Below, in pieces: positions 47,131 through 59,966 of a DNA stretch of 64,000 nucleotides. Numbering within the stretch: the first letter of the stretch is position 1; every line of letters starts with the position of its first letter. Below the pieces are notes generated by a model. That model was not told the origin of the DNA. It searched no databases and was given only the letters and a program-made list of their open reading frames with translations. A program made the translations under genes and the position numbers. The stretch comes from Adineta ricciae (taxonomy: Eukaryota; Rotifera; Eurotatoria; Adinetida; Adinetidae). The stretch covers positions 248,001 through 312,000 of the forward strand of contig CAJNOJ010000047.1 of the NCBI GenBank assembly GCA_905250025.1, read 5' to 3'.

Positions 47131-48630
47131 ATGAAGTCAATACTCGCGAAAATGTCTCGTCATAAAGATGATTCCACACGAAATTTAACTCTTGATGCAC
47201 CAGATACACGTTATTCGAAATCCTATGCAATCGTTGTTTCAACCGATACGTTAAATGATAGTGAATGGAGTACTGTGGTGAGTTTTTTATCCGATCGTCA
47301 TCCTCAAGCAACTGTGCTAGTCTATTCCGATAATAATTTACAAATGGTTCATTCGGGTTTAAAAGCTGCGATGCCACGCTATGTTGCGTTCGTTTGTCAA
47401 CCTCAAGAATGCGGAAGATCGTTTGTTGCTGAATGCCATCGTGTAATGCGTACACTCGATAATGATCCTTATATTGATGCAATGTGGGCGATTATTACTG
47501 GTATGGATGCTGAACATGCGATAAAATCGATTGATAACGAAACCGTTGCTCAACCATTTGTTATTCAACGAGCGATTAATTTTACGAATATTGATCAGAA
47601 TTTATTTGAATCGTGTTTTACATTCTCCGATGGAGAAAAAGGCAGTTGGTTTGGGAAAAACTGTCCTTTAGATGATGGTAGTGGCGAGGAAAAGGACGAA
47701 GGAAAAGAATATCCCAGAGCACCAGCTGAAATCTTTACAGAAAAACTTAATGAAATGAAACCTGATCTATTAATAACAAGTGGTCATGGCACGGAAGATT
47801 ACGTTGAAATGCCCTGGTCTGCTGGCAAACTCAAAGTTGAAGAGGATGGTCTCGTTCCACTTGATGAAAATGCTGAACCTGTTGCATCAGTTATTGAATC
47901 ATCTTCGAATCCTAAGGTCTATCTACCAATTGCAAATTGTCTTATCGGCCATTGTAAAGGACCTCAATGCATGGTTACGACATTTCTCGGACGATTAGGT
48001 GTTAGACAGATGTGTGGCTATACAGTCGAAACTTGGTATGGTCGTGCAGGTTGGGGAACGCTCGACGTATGGAAAAGTGTTCCCGGACGATTAAGTTTAG
48101 CTGATGCTTACTTTCTCCAACAAGCACGAATGACATATGATTTAAAATCGATCAATCCTCGTTTATTACAATTTAAATATGATCTGAGTGTTTACCCTGG
48201 ATATACGACTGTGGTTGAACAATTAGAAAAGCAGTTTCATTTCGATAACGACAATATCGACGATGAAGTTCTCGACAAAATCTATGGTTTGTCTTATGAT
48301 CGTGATACATTTGTGTGTTACGGTGATCCGGCGTTTGTTGCCAAATTGGATGAAGAGAAAAACGGTGATATAGTTCAAACGAAATTCGTTCGAACAGGAA
48401 AAACAAGTCATCAATTTCAAATCGAATTCAAAGACACCGAAACAGCGCAAAGCTTTCAAGGACCTATTGGCAGTTTATTCACGAACCGTGTTGAAAATTA
48501 CAATATCATTGGTGGGTTTGAATATGAACCAATTCTGTCGGATAATTTTCTTTTGATACTCAAAGCCAATCCTCGTGATAAAGAAAGTACAACAATTCAT
48601 ATTGATTTTCGTGCAACAATAATTCTGTAG
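47131..48630 (+). CDS. Caspase-fold (clan CD, gingipain/clostripain-like) peptidase homologue, intronless
   Basis: Single exon, 499 residues (478 if the ATG at 47194 region or 492 if the ATG at 47152 is used; 47131 gives the longest). The likely catalytic pair of clan CD is visible: His219 in LLITSGHGTED and Cys270 in PIANCLIGHC, 51 residues apart. Upstream is an alpha/beta region (YAIVVSTDTL, ATVLVYSDN, PRYVAFVCQPQECGRSF, TLDNDPYIDAMWAIITG). After the Cys come CGYTVETWYGRAGWGTLD and DTFVCYGDPAFVAKL, then a beta-rich C-terminal part like those trailing C25-type peptidases. No signal peptide, so it is probably cytosolic. The sequence resembles bacterial proteins of this kind more than animal caspases or legumain; transfer is inferred. 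Confidence 0.72.
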   Translation: MKSILAKMSRHKDDSTRNLTLDAPDTRYSKSYAIVVSTDTLNDSEWSTVVSFLSDRHPQATVLVYSDNNLQMVHSGLKAAMPRYVAFVCQPQECGRSFVAECHRVMRTLDNDPYIDAMWAIITGMDAEHAIKSIDNETVAQPFVIQRAINFTNIDQNLFESCFTFSDGEKGSWFGKNCPLDDGSGEEKDEGKEYPRAPAEIFTEKLNEMKPDLLITSGHGTEDYVEMPWSAGKLKVEEDGLVPLDENAEPVASVIESSSNPKVYLPIANCLIGHCKGPQCMVTTFLGRLGVRQMCGYTVETWYGRAGWGTLDVWKSVPGRLSLADAYFLQQARMTYDLKSINPRLLQFKYDLSVYPGYTTVVEQLEKQFHFDNDNIDDEVLDKIYGLSYDRDTFVCYGDPAFVAKLDEEKNGDIVQTKFVRTGKTSHQFQIEFKDTETAQSFQGPIGSLFTNRVENYNIIGGFEYEPILSDNFLLILKANPRDKESTTIHIDFRATIIL

Positions 48631-48678
48631 GACGAAAAGAAACTCTTGGTTTGTTTTTATTTGAATACACAACTGAAC

Positions 48679-48684
48679 AATAAA
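48679..48684 (+). terminator. Polyadenylation signal of the peptidase-like gene
   Basis: AATAAA about 50 nt after the stop, only ~30 nt before the opposing 3' end of AQR coding sequence. Confidence 0.5.
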
Positions 48685-48712
48685 ACTTGTTCAAGAAAAA
48701 GAAATATGTTGA

Positions 48713-51700
48713 CTAATTCTCATCATTTAATGCTGGAATGGTATCCATTTCGTTATCTTGATGGAGGACGCTTCGAAAAATTGCTGCCTGAAAAAAAAAA
48801 CAGAGAGCAAATTCTATCTTTCTATCGACAAAAGCTTCACACGTTACCTTATTCAAATCATCTTCCGATGCATCAGTTGGTTCTAAACACAAAGCGAATG
48901 TTTAAAATAATACTTTAGTTCCTTACAGAAGAGTTACCTTCGTTTCCTTTAGGTACAGTGGTTGTCGCAGAGCTATTTGTTGGTGCTGCTTGTCCTTGTT
49001 GCTCAGTTGTAGTCGTTGACGAGGATTGTAATTTTTGAAAAAGTGTTGGCTTGCTTGGGTCATAAACATCCTCATCATCATCGTCATCGAGATTTTCAAT
49101 TGTCGAACTTGCGATATTTGGATCGTGTCGAAACGATGTGCCTGATACTTGATGTTGCCGGGAAGGAATGTACTCCGTTTTGGAATTCTTCTCAGGAGTG
49201 AATTGTTCTAACGAAATGTTATCTGCGGTCTTTTCATTGGCTACACGTTCGTTTGGTGCGCGAATTGATGGTTGTAATGGATCGTACGGAAGATCACGTT
49301 CAGGATCGTAACGAGATAATTCTTCTTGCTAAAATGAATCGAATTGATAGAATCAGAAAGTGAGAGGATCGATGAGTCTTACGCGTTTCTTTTCTTGATA
49401 TGCGACTAATTTTTGATTATATAATTTGTAAACAAAATCCGCCATTTGTGGCATGTTTTCCATCACAGTTGCTTGGTGTACAATCGACTGATCACGTTTT
49501 TCCTAAACAATCCAACATTGTCCAAAAGTTCATTAAACTGTTTCTTTTCATTAACATACCTCCCGTACACTTGGATACGTTTCGTTCGGCAGTAAGAACA
49601 ATTTTGTCGGACGTTTCGTTAAGATATTGAAAGCTGGTGTTAATTCAAAACAGCTACATAAAAATTCCCGGTGAACTTTGTGAAAGACGGATGTACGAGG
49701 AACTTACCTTTCGAATAGATTCACTCGACCAAAGATGTATAAGCCAAGACGTGCTCGAGACATAGCAACAACCAATCGACGAACATCTCTAAACAAAATA
49801 GAAGATTGTTTTTCACATAACCTATGAAATGGACAATTTTACCGTAAATGACCAATAGCTTTTGTTCGTACAAGTGAAAGAAGAATGTAATCATTCTGTT
49901 GACCTTGATATTTATCAACTGTTGTGACCTAGTGGAAAGATATTAGTCAGAAATATCTTCTCGAACAAGTGGAACATTATTCTTACTTTCATCGGAAATC
50001 CGAGTAAAGGATTTTTTGCACAACGTTTATTAAGAACGTCACGAATGAGAAATTTTTGCCCATTGTAGGTTGTTAGAATTGATATTTTTTCAGCCGGATA
50101 ACCTAGTAACCGCATGTACATGTACACAGCAACGATGTATTCAGCTTCAGCTAAATTCTAAACGGATAAATCAATCGTTTTTACTTGTTAACTTCAAAAT
50201 GATCAAAGAATTACCTGATAGAAATATGGAATAGGTTCAGATTCTCCAACATCATTGAAGTTTTCAACATTGATCAATTGATAATCGTAGACAAAACCGG
50301 CATTCGTTGTTCGAAATTCCTTTTGTTGTAAAACATGCTCCAAATTTCCTAAGTTTTTGTATCTCCAATTGTACAATGAACAAAGTGATGCCCGTGCACG
50401 ACCTTGAGCGTCCAGGTCAATAGTTGGTACTCCAAGGCGAACTAAACGTGTGAACAACGCTTGTTCCATATTGGAATATTTTTGAAAAGCCATGTTTTTA
50501 ATCACAGGTGGCAATTGATGATGATCACCAATCATAATACAACGTTTCAGACGATTACGTCCTTGTTGATCCGATGTTTGCAGCAACAACGGAATAAACG
50601 TTTCAATTTCAAGTATTTGTGCTGCTTCTTCCATGAGAATGTTGTCATACTAAACAAAAAGAAATAATTTTCATTCGAAAGCAAAGTTCGAATTACTTTA
50701 AAGCCACATTGAACGAGATCGTGTCGTTTTAATGCAGCGTGCGTACATGTCATAGCGATAATTTTCGCTTCTCGTACTAATAAATACTTCGCACGATCGG
50801 AACCGTTACGCATGAGTTCAAATGAACGAAATTCTTCTAATTGAGTAAAGATTTGTTTAATGTATCGAAAGCATCCTTGAGCAATGTCTAGATTGACTTC
50901 AAATGATTGCGAACTTTGGAATAAATCATGATCTAAATCGAAGAAGAATTCCTTGAATGGAAATGCGTTGATCAGCACATCTAGATTGTTATTCGATTGA
51001 TTGATTTTACTAAGATATTCTTCCCAGCGTGACAGAACGTTGTACAAATAGAAGTGCGCAGCTGTTTCGCATGTATAAGATAAATCACCCGTCACATTCA
51101 AACTTTTTTGTAAACGTTCAACTTGTTCAAGTAATTCTAAACGCTTTTTCAAGATGTAATTCACTCGTCCATAACGACTGAAATCTTTGTCAGTTTCTAA
51201 TTCTTCTTCACCATGACCAAGACGTAGTAAATGTCGTTCATCGACATCCAGCGCCATGATTTTTTCAAACAATTGATTCAATGCTTGATTCGAATGTGTC
51301 ACGATTAGTGTACGTTGATCAGGATAATTATGATAAATATTCGAAATGATCTGTACAGCAACATCAGTCTTACCCGTACCGGGTGGACCAACAATTAGAG
51401 TAAGACCTGGTTGCATACCGGATTTGATACCTTCGATTTGCGTTGGAGTAAAACGAACGGTATTTTGACGAGGTTTGTTAAACGGATATGGACCACGATT
51501 AGGAATACGATAAGGCTCCAAGATGATTAATTTCTCACCGGCATGTTCACCTTTTGTGCGTAGGTCACAGAATGTTAATCTAAACGAAAGCGAAATCGTC
51601 TGGGTACTAGGATAGATATCTTTGTAATGACATTACCTAAATGGTGGGACATGTTTGGAACGATCGTCTTCAGTTGCTCGAATTTTATAATCTGGAAAGC

Positions 51701-54374
51701 TGGCTCGAAGATGTTTGACATCGATAAATGTATCATTCCAATCAAGTGTCGGAATCTTGTTTTTCATATTAGAATAATGTGCCGATGCTGGATCGCCATA
51801 GCCTAAGATTAAATCTTGTAACCAGTCAGGTACAACAGCATTGGTATTCATTAGATCTCGGATGGTTTCGAGAACAGCTTTGAAATTGTTTTCTTTTGGT
51901 TTTCGTCGCATGAAGACATTGAATGTTTCATAAACATCTTCGGAGCCATTCAACGTAGCCTGAATATCCGTTTGATATTGATTTGGATCAAGCCAAACAC
52001 GCCATGTACGCGTATCGCCAGTCATTGTTGGTTTTTCATCAACACCTGAACATCGAAATTAAAAAAACAGTCTTTTTCTCATTTCGCGGCCTACCTTCTT
52101 CAATAAGTCGTCCTTCTGCATTTAGCATTCCTTCGATTTCACAACCACGAACGTACGTCAGGCCAACTTGAGGGATGAACGATTGTCGATAATCGTATGC
52201 CGTTCCGGCTTTCGTCAACGGTTTGCACGTAATTAGAAAGCAAATATCATGCTTTCGTAATTTTTCCCATTCACGTTTAATATCGTTTCGTGTGCTCAGT
52301 ACGAGTGTCACATCGGCTCGAACTCGACTAGGATGAGATTCACCAATATTAGCTTTACCGACTTCGACTATAGTAAAATTTGTGATTGGTTGAGCCATGC
52401 GTGACCAGCCACCGAAGAGACATTGCTGTTGCGATTGATCAGGTTTATCGCTGGTAATGGTTGCATCGTTTTGCCATGGTTTCATTCGACTAACGGAATC
52501 TTCGATATCTTGTCGAATTTCGTAAGTTGATTCCAAACGAAAGAGATGAAAGTTTCGCAATAAATAATCATGTAAAGTTAGAAATTGTAGATTCAATTTC
52601 GGCAGAGCTAAACATGATTCCCCGTTGTAGAATTCTGTTGGAACAATATCTTCATCCCAGATTGTTTCTTCAGTTGGATACAATGGCAATGTATTAATAA
52701 GCTAAAGTGACATAAAATGATGATGAAATCTTCAAAACAAAAGTGCTATTTACTTCTAAATGACTTTGAACTCTTTCATGCTCTAAAATCAAGACTTGCA
52801 ACAATCGCTGTCGATCGTCGATAAGTACAGGTGGTTGTAATGATGCTCCAATCGATTTCAATTGTTCGTCGGTTAACTTTTCGAATTCTTCAGTTAACAC
52901 TTCGCGTTTGTCGATTGACCGAATGTTTTGCAAAGCAAATGTCGACATTTCCTCTCGAAAATGTTTAAATATTGCCTTTTGTAATTGCAAGAGTTTCTCA
53001 TAATGCTTTTCCATTAATTCACTTTGCGTTAACGTTTCACCCGTTGTGTCATTGATTTCGAAATTCGAATAGAATTCGAAATTAGACAACATTTTATGGA
53101 AGAGATTCACCGTTTTCGTCGTCGGTTGTTCTTCTTCGCCGTTTTCTGTTACAATTTTTTTCGTCGGCATGGGTCGAATACTATCCGTTTCCATGTTTTC
53201 GTTAGTATTCGCATAGGATTTCGTATAAGCAGAAAGAAAACATCGAACAATAAAGCTCATATCATCGAGAACAACATTAAAGAATCGCCGAGTTGGTAAT
53301 TGGCAAATGATATCAATGAATAGTTCGATAAAGCGTTCAGTGTAAATGACTGTTTCGATTGGATAATGTCCGTTGTCATTTGCAGGTTGAATATTTTCGA
53401 TCAGGTGAAGGAACTTGTCGGCTAGTTTTCGAAGAAATGTTCGTTCGAATAGAGTAGTCTGGAGTTCTTCATTTTCTAATTTTTCGTCTTTTTTACAAAT
53501 CAGTTTCCAAAGTTTACGGAATTTCGGTGTTTTATCAAATTCATATTCCCGTCGTTCCTAAAACATCTATTGTTATACAAGTTCATCAAATGGAGATTGG
53601 TACTTACAGTCGATAGATTACTCCAGATAGTCAATCCGACAATCTTTTGAATTTGAGATCGGATCACATCCAATTCCTGAAGCGATCGTACGAAATAGAT
53701 ATGCGAGTCAAACAGTTCGTCTGACTTACTAGACTATTGAAGCAATGATCGAGGAAAATAATCAAAATTGTTTGTTCTTTGATTGACAGATCATCACTTT
53801 CCAACAACAAACGCATTACACGCGATAAAAATCGACCGAAATTGTCCGGATTCGCAACAATTGCCTAAACAAATCCACGCTTGTACTCAGTAAAGTTACC
53901 TTTCGATACCTACATCCCATGGTTGTACACGTTCTCGAAATTTTTCATTCACCATCACACATACCGACATGACATGATACGGCGAACACTAAATGCCCGA
54001 ATTTCGATATATTCAATCAATCGAAAGTCATATGTACTTGATCTGGATTAAGATTAGGCCAAAGGAAATTTTCCAAATATTGACTGAATTCCAACAGTAT
54101 AGTTCGACGAAGATTAAAACTACAACAAGCACATCTATCGAAATACTTTCTCATTTCTCTCTTACTTTGTGCCTAACAATTCTTTGATGTAGATTTCATC
54201 GACGACTAATCGATCATATGCACGTCGTTGCAAAGCATACGAAGCCCAATATTGTTCCGAGAGCTAAACAAGAATTTCCGAATAAATCAAGGCAAGAATC
54301 GATCCACTTACTAGGGTAATTCGATCCTTGCTAATTTGGTCCACAGTCGGTGCTGCATTTTGTCCACGTGGCAT
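48713..54374 (-). CDS. AQR: Intron-binding protein aquarius (spliceosomal SF1 helicase)
   Basis: Many exons with short introns; ATG at 54374 ([17 protein letters not shown]), stop at 48713-48715. AQR/IBP160 is an SF1 RNA helicase of the intron-binding complex in the spliceosome. An armadillo-like N-terminal half (52.7-54.2 kb) precedes the helicase core. Motifs: Walker [19 protein letters not shown] (51.37 kb), [40 protein letters not shown], motif [21 protein letters not shown] (50.6 kb), [58 protein letters not shown] and [19 protein letters not shown] (49.7-49.9 kb). The match to human AQR is close throughout. The tail is acidic and Thr-rich; its last two exons (DASEDDLNK | [13 protein letters not shown]) were set by phase and good splice sites. 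Confidence 0.95.
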
Positions 54375-54653
54375 GATCTAAAAGCAGAATCTACACATGC
54401 ATAGACACACACACGAAAAGAAAAACCAAACATCATCCGTTTTTTTTTATTGAGAGAAATAAATATGGTTTTAGTTAAACGAGCTAAGTGAAAAGAAAAG
54501 AAAAGAAAATAACAATGAGAATAAGAAGAAGAAAAAACACTCGCTATTCTGCCAGAGATGAAACACTTTCTTTGACTACTCGCACAATAGAAATGATAAA
54601 AATAAATAATGAAACAAATCACACACAGACATATTAACGGTTTGCTTGTTTTT

Positions 54654-57600
54654 TTATTGAAGAATATTTCGAATTTCACGATGTAAATGGTAAAGAAAAT
54701 CAACATATGACGCACCACCTGTAAAACCTTTGTCTTCAACAAGATAATTCTTAAAGAACGGTTCAATTGAGTCACGTTGTTGAATAACAAATAACTAAAC
54801 AAACAAGGACATTAGCAAATGCAATAGTGAAATAATCACTTACTTTCATGTGGGCATTTCGTTCATTACGAATCATATTCAACAATGTTCGAACATTTCG
54901 AGATATTGGATTGTCAAGATCGACAATACGGCACTAAGAGGTAAAAGATTCGAATGAATAGATTAGATTTGTTTTGACAAAATTTACTTTTTCTGGTTGA
55001 ATGTGACCTGTCTGAACACCGAATACTGATTGCACAAAAGTTGGATTGACTTGACTGCCGAGCCAGATATACATAACTAGACCATTTTCTATTAAATAGG
55101 AGAAGTCATATCCAAACTGGTGATATTTTTGTTAGTCTTACCGATAACGTAGGCTCCGGATTCGGACAAACGTTCGTATAAACATCGAATCATTGGTGGT
55201 GGAAGATTATTTTCGTCCAAGTCATGCTAAACACAGCGAGTCATTCATATGTATATCTTTCTACAAAATTATACTAACCAAGGCGTATATTCTTGGATAA
55301 AGATAAGCAAATGTTCCTTTGATATCCATTGACATGATGCGTTGCATTAATAAGCTTCGATCATCAGTTGTTACTGTTTGAGCTAAGCAATTCGGACAAA
55401 ATTTAGTTGTTTATCTAGAGGTAGTGGACGTCAAATACGTACTTCCAGTTAGTGCATCGCATTTGATCAATGCAGTGACATAAACTGGTAATAATTTCAA
55501 TGTTTCTGGCAAAATTAACTGTCCAGCGGTTGTCGCTTGTGCACAATTCTTTCGGTAACATGCTAACATATTAGCAGCTTGTGTAATGATGTTATCACGA
55601 ATACTCTTAGGAGTAGACATTGTCACTGAACGTATAGCTAGAGACAAAATCAAACGCATTGTCTGGTAAACACGTCGTTTTCTTTCTACTTACCAACTTT
55701 CGTTATATAGTTCATAATTGTGTCAAGATCACAAGCTGGATAAAGTGATGTGTATGCCGATGTAACTGTTAATGCTAATGTTAAAATACGTAAACGACGT
55801 TGTCCGGATATACTGGTATAGAGTAGAGCAGCCTATAGAATACTAGTGAGAAGATCGGAAGTTAAATTGAAGGGAATATACTTGAATATAAGTGTTGCTT
55901 TCAACTGGAAGTTTATCATCATGTTTCAATTCTACTGAAACTGATTTATCCGAATCCATTGTGCCAAAAATCATCTCTGTTGCATTGGTCATGTAGAAAT
56001 TACCGAGAAAATCAATTGGTCGAATTCCTAGATCATACACAACATTTTAAGTCTCTCGGAAAAGAAGAGAAACATTTGAAAGCATACCTGCGCTTGTTCG
56101 CACACGCATTAACGCATCGAAAACAGTTGTTCGTTGAAAATTACGTTTAAGTTCATCATGTAATCGTTCACCATCATTTTCAATCTAAATCAAATCCATA
56201 CTCATCTCTACAAGAGTTGAATTTCATTGATAAACTTACAGAAAAGTAATTAAATTTGTAAATCTGTCCACCTGATACACGACAAACTTCACCGATTGTT
56301 GCCAAATCAAGGTAATTATTCGGAAAAACAAATAAATCTACTGCACAACCATTCTGTGCACATTCTTCGCCAAGTTTAGTATAAACATTATTTATCGGTG
56401 CAAGTAATGTCTACACATTTGAGTAAAAACATCTTTTTAAACCATCGAATTCATTTCCATACTTTTTCTTTGTCAGTTCCAAGAAGTTTTTTATCATCTC
56501 GATTCGACAATTTTCCAGGTGCAACCGCAATTGGTAATGTTGTCGAAAAAACATATATTTTACCCGTACAATTTGCTCCCTGAAACACAATTGTTTGTAA
56601 GAACATTACATTTTAAGGCAAACGGCATCATTTACCTTCAAAGCTTGAATACCAGCTTGTATAACAGGTGCAAGAATTGTTTCTGTTTCTTGTGTATTGG
56701 CAAATGTTTGTGGAATTTGTTCGAGCAGACTACAATCGGCATAAATGAACGATTTTTCCTACATTTTCTTTTCTTACCTATTGATCACTCCTCGTGAATC
56801 TTGTGGTAAACATAGAAAACCATCGAGTAATGGCACGAAGATATCTTCGAGATCTGAGACGATCATCATTTGTGGTTGACCAAGTGTATTCTAATAAAAC
56901 ACGAAAATTAAGATATTCATAACCTCAACGATTTAACACATGCGTCATGCAAAGGTTAGAAGACAGTGAAATAGATTAGAAAGGCATAAGGCAATGTTAG
57001 TAAACAACACACAACAAAGACAAAACTTAGAATCTACTTGCCCCCTAGAAGAAAGATAATCATCAATAAGCAATTCGTATGTTTGTCGTTGTATTGAAGA
57101 CATTAGTGAAAGACTTACTTTAATATTGTAAAAATGAATTTGTTTATCGAATGTAGCAAAACCAACACGAACATTAGATGTTTCAGCACCTTGATCTCTA
57201 CGAAAAATATCGAAGATTAGAAATGATATCCCAGTCGCGCAGAATTCATCAACAAACTTTGGTAAATACTCAAGGAGGTCTGTTTTTAGTATATGGCAAA
57301 TATATTCCACAAGACCACTACGAACACTGTTGTAAGATACATCAATCATGAATATAAATGCTGGTGGTTCAGGCCATTTCTCATCCTAGGAACATACCAG
57401 GTTATTTTTACTGTATCTACAGCGAAAATCTTATAGAAATGAACAACATACTTTACAATACTGCTTTGTTGCGACGATTTCATAGGTACCAAGGCATAAT
57501 TCTGGTCGTTGATACCAATCCATACGACGTCCACTATGATCAAGATGATTAAAATATTCAGTTGGTACTAAAAAGAGAGATCGAACGATTGTTTGAATAG

Positions 57601-59053
57601 GATGACGAGCTTTCATTCGAAAACTAACCATCTGTTGCTGCTTCGCAAAAACAACAGAGAAATCGTTTTCCGCCATCGATAAATTGCATGAATGAACACA
57701 TATATGCTTTACAACGATGACATCGTACAGGACCTATTTCACCAAAATTAGTTACTGGTGGTCCAAGCTAGAAGAAAATCTTTGTTATCTTTCAAATACG
57801 ATATCAAAATTCAAACTACTTCATCTGGTCTTAAAGTTGCTAACGGACTAATGGCAAGAGCAATAGGTATATGGGATTGTTTAATCATATCGTGAGCATT
57901 TGGTATAGTGTATGTTGTTGAACGAATAAAACGTGGATTGCAGCTACCTTGATCTTGACAAACAAAATCTGTTGCTACCAATGGTGGTAATAAACCTGGA
58001 GCGTTAGTAATGAACGGTTGTTGAATTTTCTCTTGACTTTGTTCTAAAACTTGAACCTAAACAGATCATGATATTTTCATCGTGGACACGATTTTCGATA
58101 CGTACGACATTCGGTACCATATCGGGATCAATACGTTGTGGTTGGTACGGTTGTTGTTGTTGTATAGGTGCAGCAGGAGGCATTTGACCAGGATATGTTC
58201 CTGGTCCATTCAATTGACTACCAGGTATTGTTGATGGACCAGACAGATGTGATTGGCTACCGTATTGAGGCGGTAGTTGTTGCTGAGGATAACCTGTTGG
58301 TGGTGGTGGTTGGTTAGCCGATGGAAAAGTGGGTGGTGGACCACTGAAAGGAGGTTGAGTGCCAGGATATTGGGGCATACCGGCCAAATTTGAAGGTGGT
58401 TGATTAGGAAACGAAGGCTGAGAAGGAAATTGGGGTACACCCATTGTTGGTGGTGGGCCGAATTGATTCGGCGTAATAGGTGCCGGTCTGAGTGAATTAG
58501 ATGTTGCTGCTACTGATGACGGTGGTGGTAAGGGTGGTCCTTGATTAGGATAAGTCTGTGGCATGGAATGTTGATCTAAATAAGAGCGTGATGATTAGGT
58601 CTTGCTTTGAAACAGACAATTTCGTGCAAAATACATACTTATTCCATTAGACATCATTGGCGGTTGAGGTGGATATTGTGGTTGATTTCCTGGCGCAGGG
58701 GGTTGTGATGGAAAGTGTGTTGGTGGTAACTGTTGATTATCAGGAGGATAATGAGACTGTGGTGGAAACTGTGGTTGGTTTCCTACTGCCGATGGTGGCG
58801 GTAGTGTTGGCTGTTGTTGGTATTGTTGTTGCTGCATATTAGGATATGTTGGCGGTCCAACAGGTGGTGCCTGTTGATTTCCTTGAAAATTAGGTGGTAG
58901 AGCAGGCGGTTGATGTTGGTTTCCTTGAAAGTTAGGTGGCAGAGTAGGTTGTTGAAACTGATTCGGATACATCTGAGATGGTGGATGTGTTTGTTGTTGC
59001 ATCGGCTGCGTTGGTGGACCGGCATTGAACGATGGAGAAGGACCCGCAAGCAT
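54654..59053 (-). CDS. SEC24: SEC24 (COPII coat cargo adaptor, SEC24C/D-like)
   Basis: Multi-exon gene; ATG at 59053 ([14 protein letters not shown]), stop at 54654-54656. SEC24 pairs with SEC23 in the inner COPII coat and binds ER-export signals of cargo. The N-terminal ~350 residues (58.0-59.05 kb) are Pro/Gln-rich and contain short internal repeats (LPPNFQGNQ). Next come [12 protein letters not shown] and [13 protein letters not shown], then the zinc-binding segment [19 protein letters not shown] (57.65-57.75 kb), trunk vWA-like region with [20 protein letters not shown] (57.3 kb), helical and gelsolin-like domains, and the end [20 protein letters not shown]. The order and spacing fit SEC24C/D. 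Confidence 0.93.
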
Positions 59054-59966
59054 GATTTTTCTCTAAAATTTCTAGAACAAGCAGAATATTCGAAGTGGAG
59101 TTCTAGCAAAATTGCAATTGACAGCAAACACCAGTGCACGTCATACTGTAAGCAAGTTAAGCAAGACTATACTACTGTTAAAGGTACAATGAAAGAATGC
59201 ATGTATGCGTGGACGTTTTCCTATTGGCTGACATTCGCCATTCTGTCATTCGCAATTCAATGAATAAAAAATCTTCAATTGCTTCAAATGATTGAAACTT
59301 GACATTTGAAAGATATATTTCGGATACTTGTACAGTAGGATCATAGGAAAAACACTACGATGATCTGTAATTCGACACTCAAATAAATTCAGTGGTAACG
59401 ATTATCAACGACATCTTTCATGTTGAAAAACATTTCGATCGTCTGCTTCCTATCGCAGAAGTCTGTTCACCATCCATTTGTTCATCTCTGCAGCATTCAG
59501 TTATTTCATTAAATTGTTGAGTTTTTATCTTCTGCGTTTTTTTATACAAGTACAAAGAGAAAAAAAAGAAAGAAAAAAGAAGAGGAATCTGGAGAGATCA
59601 TCATATCATGAGAATCAACAAAAACTAAATCAACAATAGGAAATAGAAAACAAACAAATGAAAATCTCACGCTCACACACGCACTTGCACTGATACGCAT
59701 GTATTAAAAAAGACAATAAACTGTATATGATAACAAACGAATGCAAAAAAATCACAAGTTTATCATCTTTGTTTTTTTTTGTGTCTAAACTTGTTTTCTT
59801 TCCTTGTTCTATCTCACTTTCTCATAAAATACTGTCTTCAGTTGTGACATTAGAATACCGATAAACAAATACATATAAAGAGATTTGTATGAAGAAAGGC
59901 CAACGAATAAACAAACAAACTCTGTATATATATATACACAACGAAATACTAGAAGATGAAACAGTT
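59054..59966. other. SEC24 promoter plus 3' UTR of the Ig/FN3 gene
   Basis: About 900 nt without a gene. Holds purine/AT-rich stretches and a short (TA)n run near 59924-59934, typical of 3' UTR here. Confidence 0.45.

Noticed and set aside
58657-59263. Plus-strand frames opposite the SEC24 N-terminus
   Set aside because: Val/Gly-rich translation is the mirror of the Pro/Gln-rich SEC24 coding sequence.
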